Source: Tilletiaria anomala UBC 951
Lineage: Eukaryota; Basidiomycota; Exobasidiomycetes; Georgefischeriales; Tilletiariaceae
Direction: 5' to 3'
NCBI RefSeq assembly: GCF_000711695.1
Contig: NW_013546958.1
Location: 38,950-102,949, forward strand
Length of the DNA: 64,000 bases
This document shows, one piece after another, positions 23,098 to 34,643 of the stretch; within the stretch, counting starts at the first letter, position 1, and every line of letters starts with the position of its first letter. A model generated the notes under the pieces. It did not search any database. It saw only the letters and a program-made list of their open reading frames with translations, and was not told the DNA's origin. The position numbers were made by a program, and so were the translations under genes.

Positions 23098-25613
23098 TCG
23101 AGGCGAATTTCCCGGAGAAAGGGGCTTTGGACTTCGTTGGACGCGCTTTGTGTTGAGCTTGCGGCAGTGCTCAAGCCGATGAGCTGTCAAGGTGTCGTCC
23201 ATGAGGCATGTGGAAAGAAGATGGACCACCTGACTTGCGTTAAAGATCGGTAAGAAGCGTATGCAGCTTGAAGATCGTGAGAATCTGAAGGAGCGCAACC
23301 AAGGCTCAAGGACGTCCTCTCAGCTCGTATTGAAGCATCGATGCCATGGAGGTCCAAGAGTGATGGTCGGGGTAAAGAAGGGTGGGTAGGAGAAAGTGAG
23401 TAGCGGTTTCCTTTGAGACGTTTCATCATCAAACAACAATAAATGACCAAGCACCGAGTGCCTTTGTCACCTTTTGCTGGTGGATGACGATACTTGCAAC
23501 GCGATGCCCGAGTTGATGCGTTAATGAGTTGATGGGTTGATGCGCGACGCATATCAGTATGCGATGTAAAAGCGTTGCGAAGATGCTTGGCGGCTCTATC
23601 TGGCCTGCGGGAGCACTCTTCATGCTGAATTCAACAGGCCGAACAATCAACAAAAGATCAATTGATGCCGGCCAATGATCGCTGGAAGTAGCATCTGCCC
23701 TGGGGAACCAGGAGGAAGCCTGAGGCATGAGGCGCTGAGGCCTGAGTGAACATTCAGCATAATCAATGTAGAAGGCTACCACGACCGCATGCCCGCACAA
23801 TCACTGAAACGGATCCGCCTTGCGAGTTGCTGTCCACATGTACATTTAGTTGATCAACGAGTGCTAAGCCAAGCTGCCCCGATGTCCGCACCACAGTGGT
23901 AGGCTGTGGGCCTGCTGTCAGACGTGTCTGATCTCCAGTCCAGGTCGCGCGAACAGAGCGCATTCATCAGGTCGCGGGACGGCCCGAATCGAGACGGCAG
24001 CTCTGGCATCTGACATTTGCGACTTTGGACGCCGATGAGATCCCACTCATCGGCAGTCCCAGGCTACATGGGCAATGAGAAAATGCATTGCAATCGTAGG
24101 AGACTTTGGTGGCGAAAATGGACTCACTGGACACCATCTTTCACTATACCAGTCAACACTGTGTTTGTGAGGCATACCTGCCCACCAAGCCCTGGCGCGC
24201 GGTCGCGCCACGGCCGTTCCAAACCGTTGTGTTAGGGTCTGTGCCTGTTGAGGTCCGCTGTTGGAAACGAAGCCCTGCGCGTGATGATCACGTGACTCGT
24301 TTTGCCTGTCGTGGCCTGGACTACATAGGAGCGGAGTCGTGGGCTTCCCCCTCCCTTTTGCGGCCCTTGTTGAGCACCGCCCACGGATGCGAGCTGTGGG
24401 GAGAGCCTATTCCGCAGACCGGCAAAATAGCATTACAGGCAGCCCTCGCCTTGGGCGCCTGACCCTACGCAGGTCTCAGACGCGCTCAGCGGGCTGTCAT
24501 CAGACTCGTAACAGCACGTGTCTTCAACAAGGCTATGTATGTTCATTCCGTAGTTCCGTTGCCTTCGAGCATGTCATGTGCGAGGGTTGGCTCTTCGTGC
24601 GCGCAGAACAGGTGGCTAGTGGAGCCGTGGAGGTGCCAATGCAGTCATTTGAGTTATGATGGCGATGCGGTCCTTGCAAACCTCTCGCTCCGCACCGCAG
24701 AGGAAGCGTTCAAGAGCTTCATCTACTCAAATGCCCTTCGTGAAAAGTCCCAGTCTTAACAGTTACAGTCTGTGGGCTGAGATGACTGTCATGATGGCCT
24801 ATCATTTCGAATGAGAATCATTGTTCAGCCATTCACTTCGATGTTCCCGGAGAAAAGCTTCAACTTTTGCTGCGTGCTACAAAACGGCATCCACTACTTC
24901 GTTGGGCGCGAATTGGCTGAACAATGCAAGAAGTGCCCGTGAAGTCTTCCCCAACCCCCGACTTTCCCGGCTTTCGACCGCCTTCTCTTCCTGCAACGAT
25001 CCTCCGCATGGTCGATTGCACTTGCTATTTTCTCACTTTGTATGTCTCTCTTGCGGTTGTTTCGCTGCCGGCTGCCTAGTTACAAATTGGTGTATGTGAG
25101 CTCATGTGTGCAGAAATATGTCTCCCCTTGCATCGTTGGGGAGCCAAGGGTGTTGCTTCGCTATAACTTTAGTCGAGAGTCAGGATGATATCATTTATTG
25201 GCGAATAGAATGATGGAATTGCTGAGTATTAGGTAATGTTATAAGGACATTGCGCGACGGGTAAGGCTATTGCTATGCTATACTTCGAAGTAATGCGAAG
25301 GCACTGTTGAAGAATGGCATTTGTCGGATCTGCTCGACCGTCGTCATACATGATAGACCAACGAAACGCCGTAGCGATACCTCCGTATCTATGTCATCTG
25401 TCAGTAAGTCGACTGTGTATCCCTGCTTTCCGTCAGTCACTTTTCGCCCATCGAGGATATATCATCTGGCCTTTACGCCATGACCTGACGCAACAGTGGC
25501 TTGCTCGCTAGCGTATGGAATGTGATTCTGGCGTCCAGAATACTGAATAACAAGATTTTTCTGGTCATTTCTCTCATTTCAAACCCTTTATGTGTGTCAC
25601 ATGCAGGTCTCTA
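23098..25613. other. Gene-free stretch between esterase and GST genes
   Basis: This 2.5 kb holds the esterase promoter (right-hand side of a minus-strand gene) and the 3' flank of the GST-like gene. Frames such as 24017-24462 (+) are open for over 100 codons but show no domain, no splice partner and atypical composition, so I leave them out. Base composition is less GC-rich than the flanking coding DNA. No repeat, RNA gene or transposon end was recognised. Confidence 0.5.
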
Positions 25614-26779
25614 CTACAGTTTTGACGGCGAATTAGCTATGAGGGAGTAGTCAATTCTTGGGAAATGCGCATGAACGCCAGAGCTCAGCTCGAGCGTAGC
25701 CCGGCTCGAAGTGAGACCAACAAGTTTTCCAAGTTGCGGAATCTTGCCCGTATCGGTCGGCGTGCACTTAACTTGCGCTCCCTTCTTGACCCATCCAGCC
25801 ACGACAAGTGGATCTTCATCGTTGAATGAAACGAATGCGGGTTCGGTCGAGGCCAGCTTGGGTGCCGACTTGATGAATTCCGCCGCTTCCTCGGCCTTAA
25901 TGCACTCGCCTGCGAGCGCGCTCGCTTCCCAACCTGCATTTTCCTTGGCGTACGCAACAGTGGTCCGCATCTTGCCTAACCAAGCTAGTGCCGAGGGGAA
26001 CCGCTGCGTGTCGGACAACGTCGCGATGACTTGCTTGGAGATGGCGCTGTTGGTCTTCTGCTTCACCACACCTGTGTGCAGCGCCCATATCCATTCTAAT
26101 GAGAACCACAGTGCGATATCTGCGTAGGAAGGCGTGGACGTGCCGAGGATGTACCTGCTTCGATTGGGCTTTGCCTGTCGCTCGATCTCAGCCAAGTTGG
26201 CACGAAGCGCCGCAAGCTGCATCGGGTGAACCCTGGCAAATTCAGCAGGCTTGAAGGACCGCCCTGTCATCGCCTCGCGGTCTTTGACAAAGTGCTCGTT
26301 GGATAGCGCAGACTCGGGCAGCAGAGAGACGCAGATGGCAAGTAGACGAGAGGACAGAGCGTTCATGGATGCCATGAACAAGGAGCTAGCCCCGGTCGAA
26401 GGCCCGGGAATGATAGACACGTAGCCTTCTCCTATTCCCGGCGGAAAGCGGCGCTCGATCTCTTCGGCTATTAAGTTAGAGTCGAAGAAGAGATCGCCAT
26501 CAATGCTGAGCACGGGGATGCGTCGGTACGTCACTCCGAGCAGGTCCAGCTCGGGGCGCGGGAGGTGCGGTTGCGGTGGCGCATGCTTCACGGTCACGAG
26601 CGAGAAAGGAATATTCTTGAGCAGCAAGAGGGTGCTGATCTTGACCGTGTAGGGTGAAAAGGTGTAGCTGAACGAGGGAGTGGACACGAACAGATGGCCA
26701 GAGAGGTGAGCATGACGCATTGTCGGCAGTGGGGAGGGCGCAGCTTCACTCACCCGTAAAGGATGACTCGGGGCGCCAT
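25614..26779 (-). CDS. Glutathione S-transferase-like protein (fungal GST with C-terminal extension)
   Basis: Two exons (26754-26779, 25614-26667) give 359 aa. The first exon is only 26 nt; joining restores the thioredoxin-fold start MAPRVILYGYTFSPYTVKI, typical of GST N-domains. The N-domain continues to TYRRIPVLSIDGDLFFDSNLI (cis-Pro and the glutathione-binding Asp-Ser pair), and the all-helical C-domain includes STPSYADIALWFSLEWIWAL. A tail of about 75 residues after the helical domain (VAGWVKKGAQVKCTPTD through GVHAHFPRIDYSLI) is shared by a group of fungal GST-like proteins. Catalytic activity is uncertain: SPY lies where the catalytic Ser/Tyr/Cys would be, but substrate specificity cannot be read off. 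It may act in detoxification or redox metabolism. Divergent from the DUF4336 gene. Confidence 0.85.
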
Positions 26780-27360
26780 GGTTGCGGTAGATCACAGGCT
26801 TCGATTCTAGAGACGATCTAAGAAGTAAACATAAGATAGATATACTGAGTCAAAGTCGGAATCACTATGAAAATGGGCGGATGATGATGAACAGCGTGTC
26901 TAGTGAATACGGTATGGAAAGTCATTTTGTCCTTGTGCTTAGCTTGTGAACCTCGCCAACAAACCTGAGCGCCAGCAGCCGGGCCTTGCAGTAGCCGGGC
27001 CTTGCAGCAGCCGGCTGATGGATGTATCATCCCGCCGAGGACAATGGGAGGAGGCTTGCACCGAATCAGACTCCTCGCGCGATTGCAATGATGCCATCAC
27101 GCATCAGCACATCAGCAGCACTTTGTGAGGTCCTTATGTATCAAGGGTTGCCTTTTTGCCTGATACAATGTCGTACGGCATAACACACACCCCATTAGGC
27201 TAATATCGCCCTCCTATACGCTATACGAACCGTACTGGACGACATCTACGCACGCAGGCTGCTTGTAGTCATCGTTAGCAAGCGTTACACTCGGCCTAGT
27301 GAACATCCCGGCTTGCGACGCGCCGTCTGCCTAGAGAGCCCCATAGTGCAGCGCAGCAAA
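26780..27360. promoter_or_regulatory. Divergent promoter region: GST (-) and DUF4336 (+)
   Basis: These 581 bp lie between two outward-facing start codons. A short direct repeat built on the unit AGCCGGGCCTTGCAG (around 26981-27010) is visible. No gene is seen. Both promoters are expected here. Confidence 0.4.
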
Positions 27361-28593
27361 ATGGGCGTCGGGCAAACAGTCTACCGTGAGGTGGTCCCGG
27401 GACTGAGCACCTTCTCCGTCCCATTTTCTCGCTTTGGCATTATCCCCGTCGGCGGTCGATCGACCGCGATCAAGCTGCGTGGTGCAAACGGCAGTACTAG
27501 CACGAATGGCGCCGGCTCTGGCACTGTCTGGCTCCTCGCCTCCTCTCCGCTCAATGCACTGACGAGGGAGAAAATCGACGCGATGGGCAAAGTTGGTTGG
27601 ATCGTCGCACCAGATAACGTGCATAGCCTCTTCCTGAAACAGTACTCTGAAGCGTATCCGGAGGCAAAGGTGCGCATGGCTCTGATACGCAAAGCAAAGC
27701 GCCGACCCATTATCTATAGGAAACGCTTGCTGATCTTCGATCTCCTCCTGCCCTTCCTTTGCTGTTCGATTGATTTCAGGTCATCGGTGTTCTGGGCCTC
27801 GAAAAAAAGAACGCAGACGTGAAGTTTGCTGGATTGTACGGCAGAGACAAGGAATGCACGAAGTACGGCTTTGAAGATGAGATCGCTGCACGGTTCTTCG
27901 GCACATTTCCAAATCGTGATGTCGCCTTCTTCCACAAAGACTCCAAAACGATGATCACGGCAGATCTTCTGTTCAATTTACCTGCGAGGTAAGCCCAGAG
28001 TCGACTGCCTCCGCTGTGTCCTGGCTCATTACGAATCGAGCACATAATTCATCAACACTTCGTTCCCCTTGCTTCCTTCAGGGAACAGTTTTCCGGCCAT
28101 CCAAAAGGGCAGCCGTACTCCCCGATCCCTTTCTTGGCCAGGTTTTCATGTAGTTTCAACCCATTCTCCTCCCTCCATTCGTTTTTCATCAAGATTGCAT
28201 CGGCAGGTGCACCCATCCCGGACGCCCTCGCTCCAGTATCTGGTCTGAGCAAACAGGGAGGCAGCACGCTCGAGCGCAAAAAGGCATTCGCCGCCGATGC
28301 TGCTGCCGTCGCAGCATGGGACTTTGAGCGGATTGTGGTGAGCCGGAGAGGATTCTTCCGCTACGCTGCTCTCGCTATTTCGCTCACTTAGTATGATCTT
28401 CGCGTGCTCCCGCAGATGTGCCACGGCGACGTGATTGAGGACGACCCAAAGCTGGGCAAGATGACGGCTAAGCAGGCGTGGCTGTCCGCTTTCAGTTCGG
28501 TATGTCACATCATCACGTCGCATGCGTCTTTGAACCCTAAGCTGATTTGGCAATTGGCAGGTGCTCAATCCCGATGGGAGCCCCAAATTCTGA
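27361..28593 (+). CDS. DUF4336-family protein (metallo-beta-lactamase-like fold, unknown function)
   Basis: Five exons (27361-27669, 27780-27988, 28082-28337, 28416-28499, 28561-28593) give 296 aa. It resembles fungal proteins with a DUF4336 domain, which have a metallo-beta-lactamase-like fold and no assigned reaction. Visible family features are a start of the type VPGLSTFSVPFSRFGIIPVGGRSTAI, then WLLASSPLNALTREKI, WIVAPDNVHSLFLKQY, and a late DFERIVMCHGDVIEDD that appears only after the fourth intron is removed with acceptor CCCGCAG at 28415. The last exon codes for only ten residues. An in-frame upstream extension to about 27313 exists, but the ATG at 27361 matches the usual family start. 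Convergent with the VTT gene, 157 bp away. Function is not inferred. Confidence 0.82.
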
Positions 28594-28750
28594 GCTCCAC
28601 TGTGACCCGTACCAGCGCGGTATACTGCATGTATAGAGATATGTGCAGCACTGATACCAGTTCATGCTCCTATTCCCAGGACACGTTCACCCACTGTCCA
28701 CGATCTATTCCTGCATATGCGTGTCAATCCGCTTCTCGCAGTTGAAGTGC

Positions 28751-29843
28751 TTATGCGAGCTCGTCCTCCCTGTGCAAACGCCTCCGTGCCCAGTTGTCTC
28801 TCTCATATTCCTCGCTCGCTTCTTCTCGACTGAGACGGGCCGGACCTGCGGGGTCAGCAGTCATACACTCTACCTCCTCCTCCGCCAGAATACGGTTCAT
28901 GACCCTCCAAAGCCACCAGCCCGTTCCAGCACCTACTGCAATGCCCAGAGTGATGGACAACGCGTCGAGTTCTTTGACGTGCGTCGGCATTGCTGCGCGC
29001 TCCGCCTCGTCAAATAGCTCGTACATCACACTGCCGATGTAAACATGCAAGAGTAGCCTTGGAGTTGACAGAAGCGTTGCCAGGAAGAATCGCGGGAAAG
29101 TAACTGCATCGAGCGTGGCGAAGAACAGATTCGAGTCTGGACATTTCCCGGCGAAACATATTGAAAATCAGCTCATAGCGCGACACAAACGCCGGGCCGC
29201 ACGATGCTTACGCTCTCAACTCACAGACGAAAGGAAACGGGCTGCACCTTATGAGCAGAATCATGGTGAAGCCTCTTTCTTCCACCGCCTTTCCCATCGC
29301 GACCCATTGCCTGCTCTCTTTGACGTATCTGATCCATCTTGAGCGCCTAAAGGCCCTCATACCCAGCCTCAGCCCCATAAATGCGAGCGAAGATCCGAGC
29401 ATTGCACCGGTGACGGCAAGCGCGAAGCCTTCCCATATCGAATGACCTTCAGGCGAAGATGCAGATTTGGAGGCTTTAGAGCCGAAAGCAAGGCCGCAGA
29501 GCGTGATGGAATTTGAGTAGCCGACCATAGGTGGGAAGGAGCAGAGGATGATCAGGCCCAGAACTAATAGCCGGCCGTGCGGCTGCGCTGAAAGCCATTG
29601 TGAGATTAGGACGACGGCTGCGGTGATGCAATTCGACAAAGTGAGGTTGACAGACAGTCAATATGACATCGGCTGGAGAAAGCGATTGTGTGTAGCGAAC
29701 CCACATTGGAATATTCGCCCCGGACCAATCAAGATCGCGGCTAAAGTGGTCCCGCCATAGATTGCACTTAGTACGAGCAATGTGTTTCGCGCCTTTGGAG
29801 AAACATTTTGTAGCGGGTTACGAAAGCGCAATCTTGAGAACAT
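28751..29843 (-). CDS. TVP38: TVP38/TMEM64 (VTT/DedA-like) Golgi membrane protein
   Basis: Three exons (29705-29843, 29225-29617, 28751-29136) give 305 aa. VTT-domain proteins are polytopic Golgi/ER proteins related to DedA transporters and to TMEM41B/VMP1 scramblases; yeast Tvp38 cycles with Tlg2 vesicles. The sequence shows a first hydrophobic segment (TLLVLSAIYGGTTLAAILIG), the VTT core (SFPPMVGYSNSITLCGLAFG), and RCSPFPFVYSNLFFATLDAV across the second intron. A further helix follows (SITLGIAVGAGTGWWLW) and an acidic tail. The start is the weak point: the frame stays open upstream of ATG 29843 to about 30075 without an ATG, so an extra 5' exon may add a proline-rich cytosolic tail. Intron 1 uses a GTGGGT donor. 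Confidence 0.87.
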
Positions 29844-30705
29844 GGCGGTCGCTCTTCGGTGTTCCTGCAAGAGAACGTCGGTATTCAGGGACGCTCGAAG
29901 ATCACTTGCACCAGTGATGGGTAGTCGGCGTGGGGGGAGGGGCGGGGGTGAAGCAGGCAGCGTCGGCTCCACATAAGCTAGCCGCAGCTTGTCGGAACGA
30001 GAGGAGGCTTTGAGCTGCTTTATCGCCAGCAGCTCAAGATAGTGAAACCAGCCATCTTCGTATCCCCAGTGACAAGCTTAGTGTCTCTGAATCTGGCGCC
30101 CATGGTTGTGGGGCGAAAGGACCGAAAGTTACAGTGACACTTGCCATTAGGACATTAGGAATGGCATCAAGTGCAAACTGTTCGTGCTCCGTCAGGGTTT
30201 GCGTTTAATGGGGGCAATTATCTAGGGAACGGCTTGTATTTAACTCCCTTTTTCAATTTTCGCGAGATCCACGTTCCTTTCACCCACGGGTTTATTTTAA
30301 ATGTACCGGAAATCTGTGCCTCTGTGACTTTCCGGGATCCATTCGGATGTTTCGGGACTTACATGTGCGTTATGCACTTGTTCCGCACCTGAGCTCGGGG
30401 CTTCGAGCAAGCTAGTCATTCTCACTTTCTACGACCACTTGTTCCACGTCATGCCCTACTGCCGTGGTCCGAGTTTCAACGCTGGGCTACTTGTCACAAG
30501 AAGTACAAGGTTACGTTCCTATCCACCGTTTGATCTCTCAGCTCGTGCTGCCTTAAGTGCGTGGATCGAGAACTCCGAGTGTCTTCGATTGACGTGCACA
30601 CGCATACGTTGCATGGCACGCAAGGCGCACTCTTCGGCCACAGAGTGACAATCAACCTCAAGAGCAGCGTTCGATTCGAAAGGCCTAAAATCAGCCTTTT
30701 TCGCA
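29844..30705. promoter_or_regulatory. Divergent promoter region: TVP38 (-) and Apq12-like (+)
   Basis: These 862 bp separate two outward-facing genes. The part next to TVP38 (29844-30075) is open in the TVP38 frame and may contain undetected coding sequence. The remainder (30100-30700) has no supported frame and is relatively AT-rich around 30160-30330. Confidence 0.4.
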
Positions 30706-32113
30706 ATGGACGACCTAGTCCATCAGCTATTGGACGCTTTCATTCCACGGCCCGTCTTTTACATCTTAGCACGCTTCTCCAACTTGATCTATCGCCTGTT
30801 TTTCGGCCTGTACAATGAGTGAGAAATTTCAGAATCGACGCGGTCGTTTGATGTAGGCTCGCGACTGATCGCATTCGTCTCCTCAGTCCAACGTCGTGGA
30901 AATCGACGCTGCTGCCGCCGTTGATCGCCCTGCTCGCCGGCTACTTAGCGCTTCTTACAGTATATCGAACGGTTCAGTCTACCGCACGGCTGGTGTGGTG
31001 GTCCGTAAAATGGGGCGTCATACTCGGCGCAGTCTTCGGTGGCTACGCATGGTGGACAAGTGAGGCTGGTACTATCAACAGCACAGGCCAGCCTTCATCT
31101 GGCTTCTGGAGCGGAGTCGGCAGCGTTGCAAACGGAGCCGCGAGAGGTGAGTGCTGAGCAGCTTAGGAGGCTTGATCTTCCCCACTTAAGGCGTATCGGT
31201 CGGAAGCCGATGAACATTGTCCATTCTTGTCCTTATTCTTTCCCTTTCACTGCTCTGAATGTCGCACACACAGTCCTGGCAGTCAGAGGCTGACAACTTC
31301 GACTATCCGCTCCATCCGCGATCCACTCGTCTACGCGATTAAACAGATCTACCCATGACACCAGTCACATTGAGTGGCCTAGCAGCCTGGCTGCCCTTCC
31401 TCGCTACCTTGCAACAGCAGCAGAAGCCGTACCGAGCCCCAGCCCGACAGGCGCAGTTGAATCGAAGAGTGAAGCGAGATGGCGCGGCAGCTGCAGTGGA
31501 TGTCACAAATCTAGGCAGTAGCATACCGAGTGTCGCGCGCCAGATGGGCTTGGACGTCAGCGATGAGGAGGTGCGGGAGATCGGTGGCTTTCTGCAGCCG
31601 CTGCTCAACAGCATCGGCCTCGGTGGGCTTGCCGCCGAGCACGAGGGCGGCCAAGCTCGTGCATCGGACCCCCGCAGACGGGCACGGGCGGGGGCGACGG
31701 GAGCAGAGCAAAGACGAGACGCTGGTCAACGGCTGCGCACTGGGGCAGCAAGCAGAGAAAATGCCGCTGGTGAGGGCCTCTGGAGCAATTTCGCAGGATT
31801 CGACCTCGGCCTTCCGGATGACGATGATGACTATTTCATCCCAGTTAAAGGAGATGTAGACGATGACGACGGTGACGACGGGTATGGTGGCGATGATGTG
31901 GCGTCCTGGCGCACGCGATCGCGGAAGACCGCTACGGATCGAGCGCGTCGGCGCCGAGAAGATGAAGCGCGACGGGCTCGCCGGCGACGAGAAGCTACTC
32001 AGACTCGAAGCCGTGCTGGCCTGGGCCGCCGAGGAGGTGCAGCTGATGTGGAGCACACAAGGCAGGAGCTTGCCGGCGCTCTGCGGGAACTCGTGCGGGA
32101 TTTGTTTGGATAG
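30706..32113 (+). CDS. APQ12: Apq12-like nuclear envelope/ER membrane protein
   Basis: The preferred model has three exons (30706-30818, 30887-31146, 31347-32113) and gives 379 aa. Apq12 proteins are small ER/nuclear-envelope proteins needed for nuclear pore assembly, mRNA export and membrane lipid homeostasis. The first two exons give an N-terminal amphipathic region and two hydrophobic segments (LLPPLIALLAGYLALLTVYR and WWSVKWGVILGAVFGGYAWW) with the KWG motif expected for Apq12. Exon 3 adds a long polar tail with an acidic patch (LPDDDDDYFIPVKGDVDDDD) and an Arg-rich stretch. An alternative acceptor at 31286 gives a short 142-aa protein ending at TAA 31340-31342, close to the size of yeast Apq12. 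Both are phase-compatible, so splicing choice decides the C-terminus. Tail function is unknown. Confidence 0.65.
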
Positions 32114-32253
32114 GACGCTTCTTAACCCTCACGGGTGATTGCTTGGCTCGCATTGCACATACTCATCAATGTATCATCTAAACTCTCGGATTCTGTTGTA
32201 CTTTAGAACATCTACACAACTCTACGATGCAACTTGCAACCGGTAACACTTCA

Positions 32254-33457
32254 TTACAGCTTGCTCTCCCTCGTCTCTTGCCCTGGTTGATGCAAGTCAG
32301 CCTCGCTAGCGCCCTCGATCGTCTCGCAGATCGAAGTGACGCTGCGAAGGACCCATTCCGCGCCCTGTTCCGTGGCGAGCCATTGGAGGCCGTCCTTGTG
32401 CGGGTCATCTTGCGCGATGCTTGGCGCGGCCTTCATCAGACCCCAGACGTGCGATGTGACTTGCGGTCCAACGCCGCCCTGCGCGCGCAGGGATGCGATG
32501 GCGACGAGCGAGGTGCGCAGGCGATTCACTTCCCAATCTGGATCGGAAGAGGCAGATTGAGGGTGGAAGGATGACGGTGTTTGGAACAACGGGCCGTATT
32601 CTGACTCGACAATGAATACCTGCATGCCAAGAAACCCACCGAGACACCAGTAGGGAGATTGAAAAAGAACCACTTTGAGCTTGCGCTCATATCAGATCGC
32701 GCAAAGACGGGCAAGACTCACTGGCAAATCCGGGTGGCTCTTGCCGAGGATTCCGAGCAGCTTCTTGGAATGTGGTTGGTAGATATCATCCCAAAGCTCG
32801 TAGGCCGCATCGTTGACTCGGGAGTGAATGTCACTCGTGATGCGTCTGAGGGAGCACATGCGGTACTTCAGTGAAAACGCAGGTGTACTGTAGTCTTGCA
32901 CTCACCTCCGTGGCTCTGTAGGCAGCTGAGCTGCGAGCTCTTGGTCTTCTTCCACTGCAGCTCTTACGGCTGCCAGATTGTTGATGACTTTGGGAATACC
33001 AATGAAGCCAATGCACTTGAGTCCGACTTCACGCATCAGGCACGCCCGGCTGACTCGATCTGCCAGAGAAATCGATGGCAACTTTGAGGTGGTGTAGCGA
33101 TGGAGTGATTGGAGCGATCCGGAAGAGTTGAGAGTGAACAATGTCGCTGTCTGTTCGAGCACCAGGTTGGCCACGAAAGGTAAGAACTGGTTTGTGCACA
33201 TCAAGCAATTTCTCCAAACTCACTGCCAAGCTCATCCATTCCCCCCAGCCCACTCCTTTTGCGGCAGCATCCTTGTCGAGCTTCTCGAAAAGACTGTGGA
33301 GGATATCTGCCTTGGGCGCAGGAGCGGGGCCAGCCGCACGGCCGAACCGAGTTCCTGTCGCCGCAGATACCGATGCTCTCGCCAGCAGCGTAAATGTCGG
33401 TCCTGTGATAAGAGATTTAAGCCCCGCAGGCAGAGATTTGGACTTTGCCTTTGACAT
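32254..33457 (-). CDS. AhpD/carboxymuconolactone-decarboxylase-like protein
   Basis: Four exons (33224-33457, 32906-33186, 32722-32845, 32254-32619) give 334 aa. The diagnostic segment is REVGLKCIGFIGIPKVINNL followed by AAVRA, seen in fungal proteins of the AhpD-like superfamily. These are small helical proteins related to alkylhydroperoxidase D and CMD, and several are predicted mitochondrial. No CxxC redox motif is present: the two cysteines in this area (RACLM, LKCIG) are ten residues apart, so peroxidase activity of the AhpD type is not supported. Downstream, HSRVNDAAYELWDDIYQPHSKKLL and VESEYGPLF complete the family pattern. The first intron is only 37 nt (33187-33223) yet restores frame exactly. 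The Lys/Ser-rich N-terminus could be a mitochondrial presequence. Specific function is unknown. Confidence 0.75.
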
Positions 33458-34643
33458 TCCGCGAGTGCGCAATGCGTCAGAATGAAGGGTGGTCGACCCG
33501 GCGAGGGAATCGAGGAGCCCGCAAGTTGCCTCCTCAGCAAGATTCACTCTGCTGCGGCGAATTACTCGAAGAGGAGCGTCTGTCAAAGATGAAAATGCGA
33601 TAGCGGGGTGTGGCCGAAAAGAGCAAGCAGCCAGTTCGGTGGTGTACTTAACGCAGATAATGGAGATGATCATCCATCAGCGATGCCGTGTCATCGTCGG
33701 ATAACGCGCGGTTGTGAATCGTTGGAGTTCCCTCACCTCTTCCGCATCACCTTTCAGTGCCTTCGGCGACTTTCGGGGTTCATCGTTCTATCTACTCGCA
33801 CGAAACACGCGAGTCCTGGGTACATGAAAATAAATACTCCTACTCTCCAAACATACGAGTATGCCCCAGCCAAGTAGCTCATGGTCTTGCAGCAGCTGGC
33901 AGAGGGCGATGGTCGAGGAAGGCAACGGACACGCGCATTCGACGCCGAGGCTTTCATCGCCTTGATCCAAGTTCAACTGTCATTGGGATAGGCACCAATT
34001 TTGCACTCAGAAACACTCCTTCCATTGCAGCAGCTTAGATCCTCGGATGCTTGATCCTCCAATCTGAGGCTTGCTTCTAATGACAGTTGAGCTTGAGTCG
34101 AGGTTATGAAAGAGCTTCTCATTCCATTGAGACGACTAGATCATCGATACCTGGCCCGGTGAGGTCAAAGTGCCGACGTGTCAAGGTATGTGCCATCGAT
34201 GCGCCAGATGTGTCACATATGAGCTATGTAAAGCTTAGCCCGTGGAACTCTCCAGCAGGCTGGCCACGACATCGAATGTACCGCCTCACAAGCCCATGGA
34301 AGCCATGTTGGCCGCCCTGGTCGACATGATTCAAAGGCAGTCGCGACATTTCCTCATCTACATCTTTATATAGCTCACTGGGTGTTTTTCGAGCCTCCCC
34401 TAGTTAAGGCTGGCTTTGTCTCAGCATTGCTTCAACGTGAAACAAATAGCAGCATCAAGTTTGTCGACTTTAAGCGTTACTGCCTTTGAGCTCTATAAGA
34501 GTACTAATGCTACATACATCATGATGCAGGTGCCGTTATTCCATCAGGAAACAGGGGCGGACGGGTGCTCCCCGTCGTATCCAACCATTACTTCGTTAGC
34601 GAGGCCCAGGGCCAAGATGTACTCGGCCAAAAGGACCCCATAG
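33458..34643. other. Intergenic region between AhpD-like and ACU genes
   Basis: This is 1.2 kb upstream of the AhpD-like start and downstream of the ACU stop. The AhpD frame stays open in the 5' direction to about 33673, and an earlier ATG is possible. Beyond that no gene, RNA or repeat was recognised. Confidence 0.5.

Noticed and set aside
24017-24462. Plus-strand frames of 72-118 codons in the esterase-GST gap
   Set aside because: No domain, no phase-compatible partner exon and no composition typical of the genes around.
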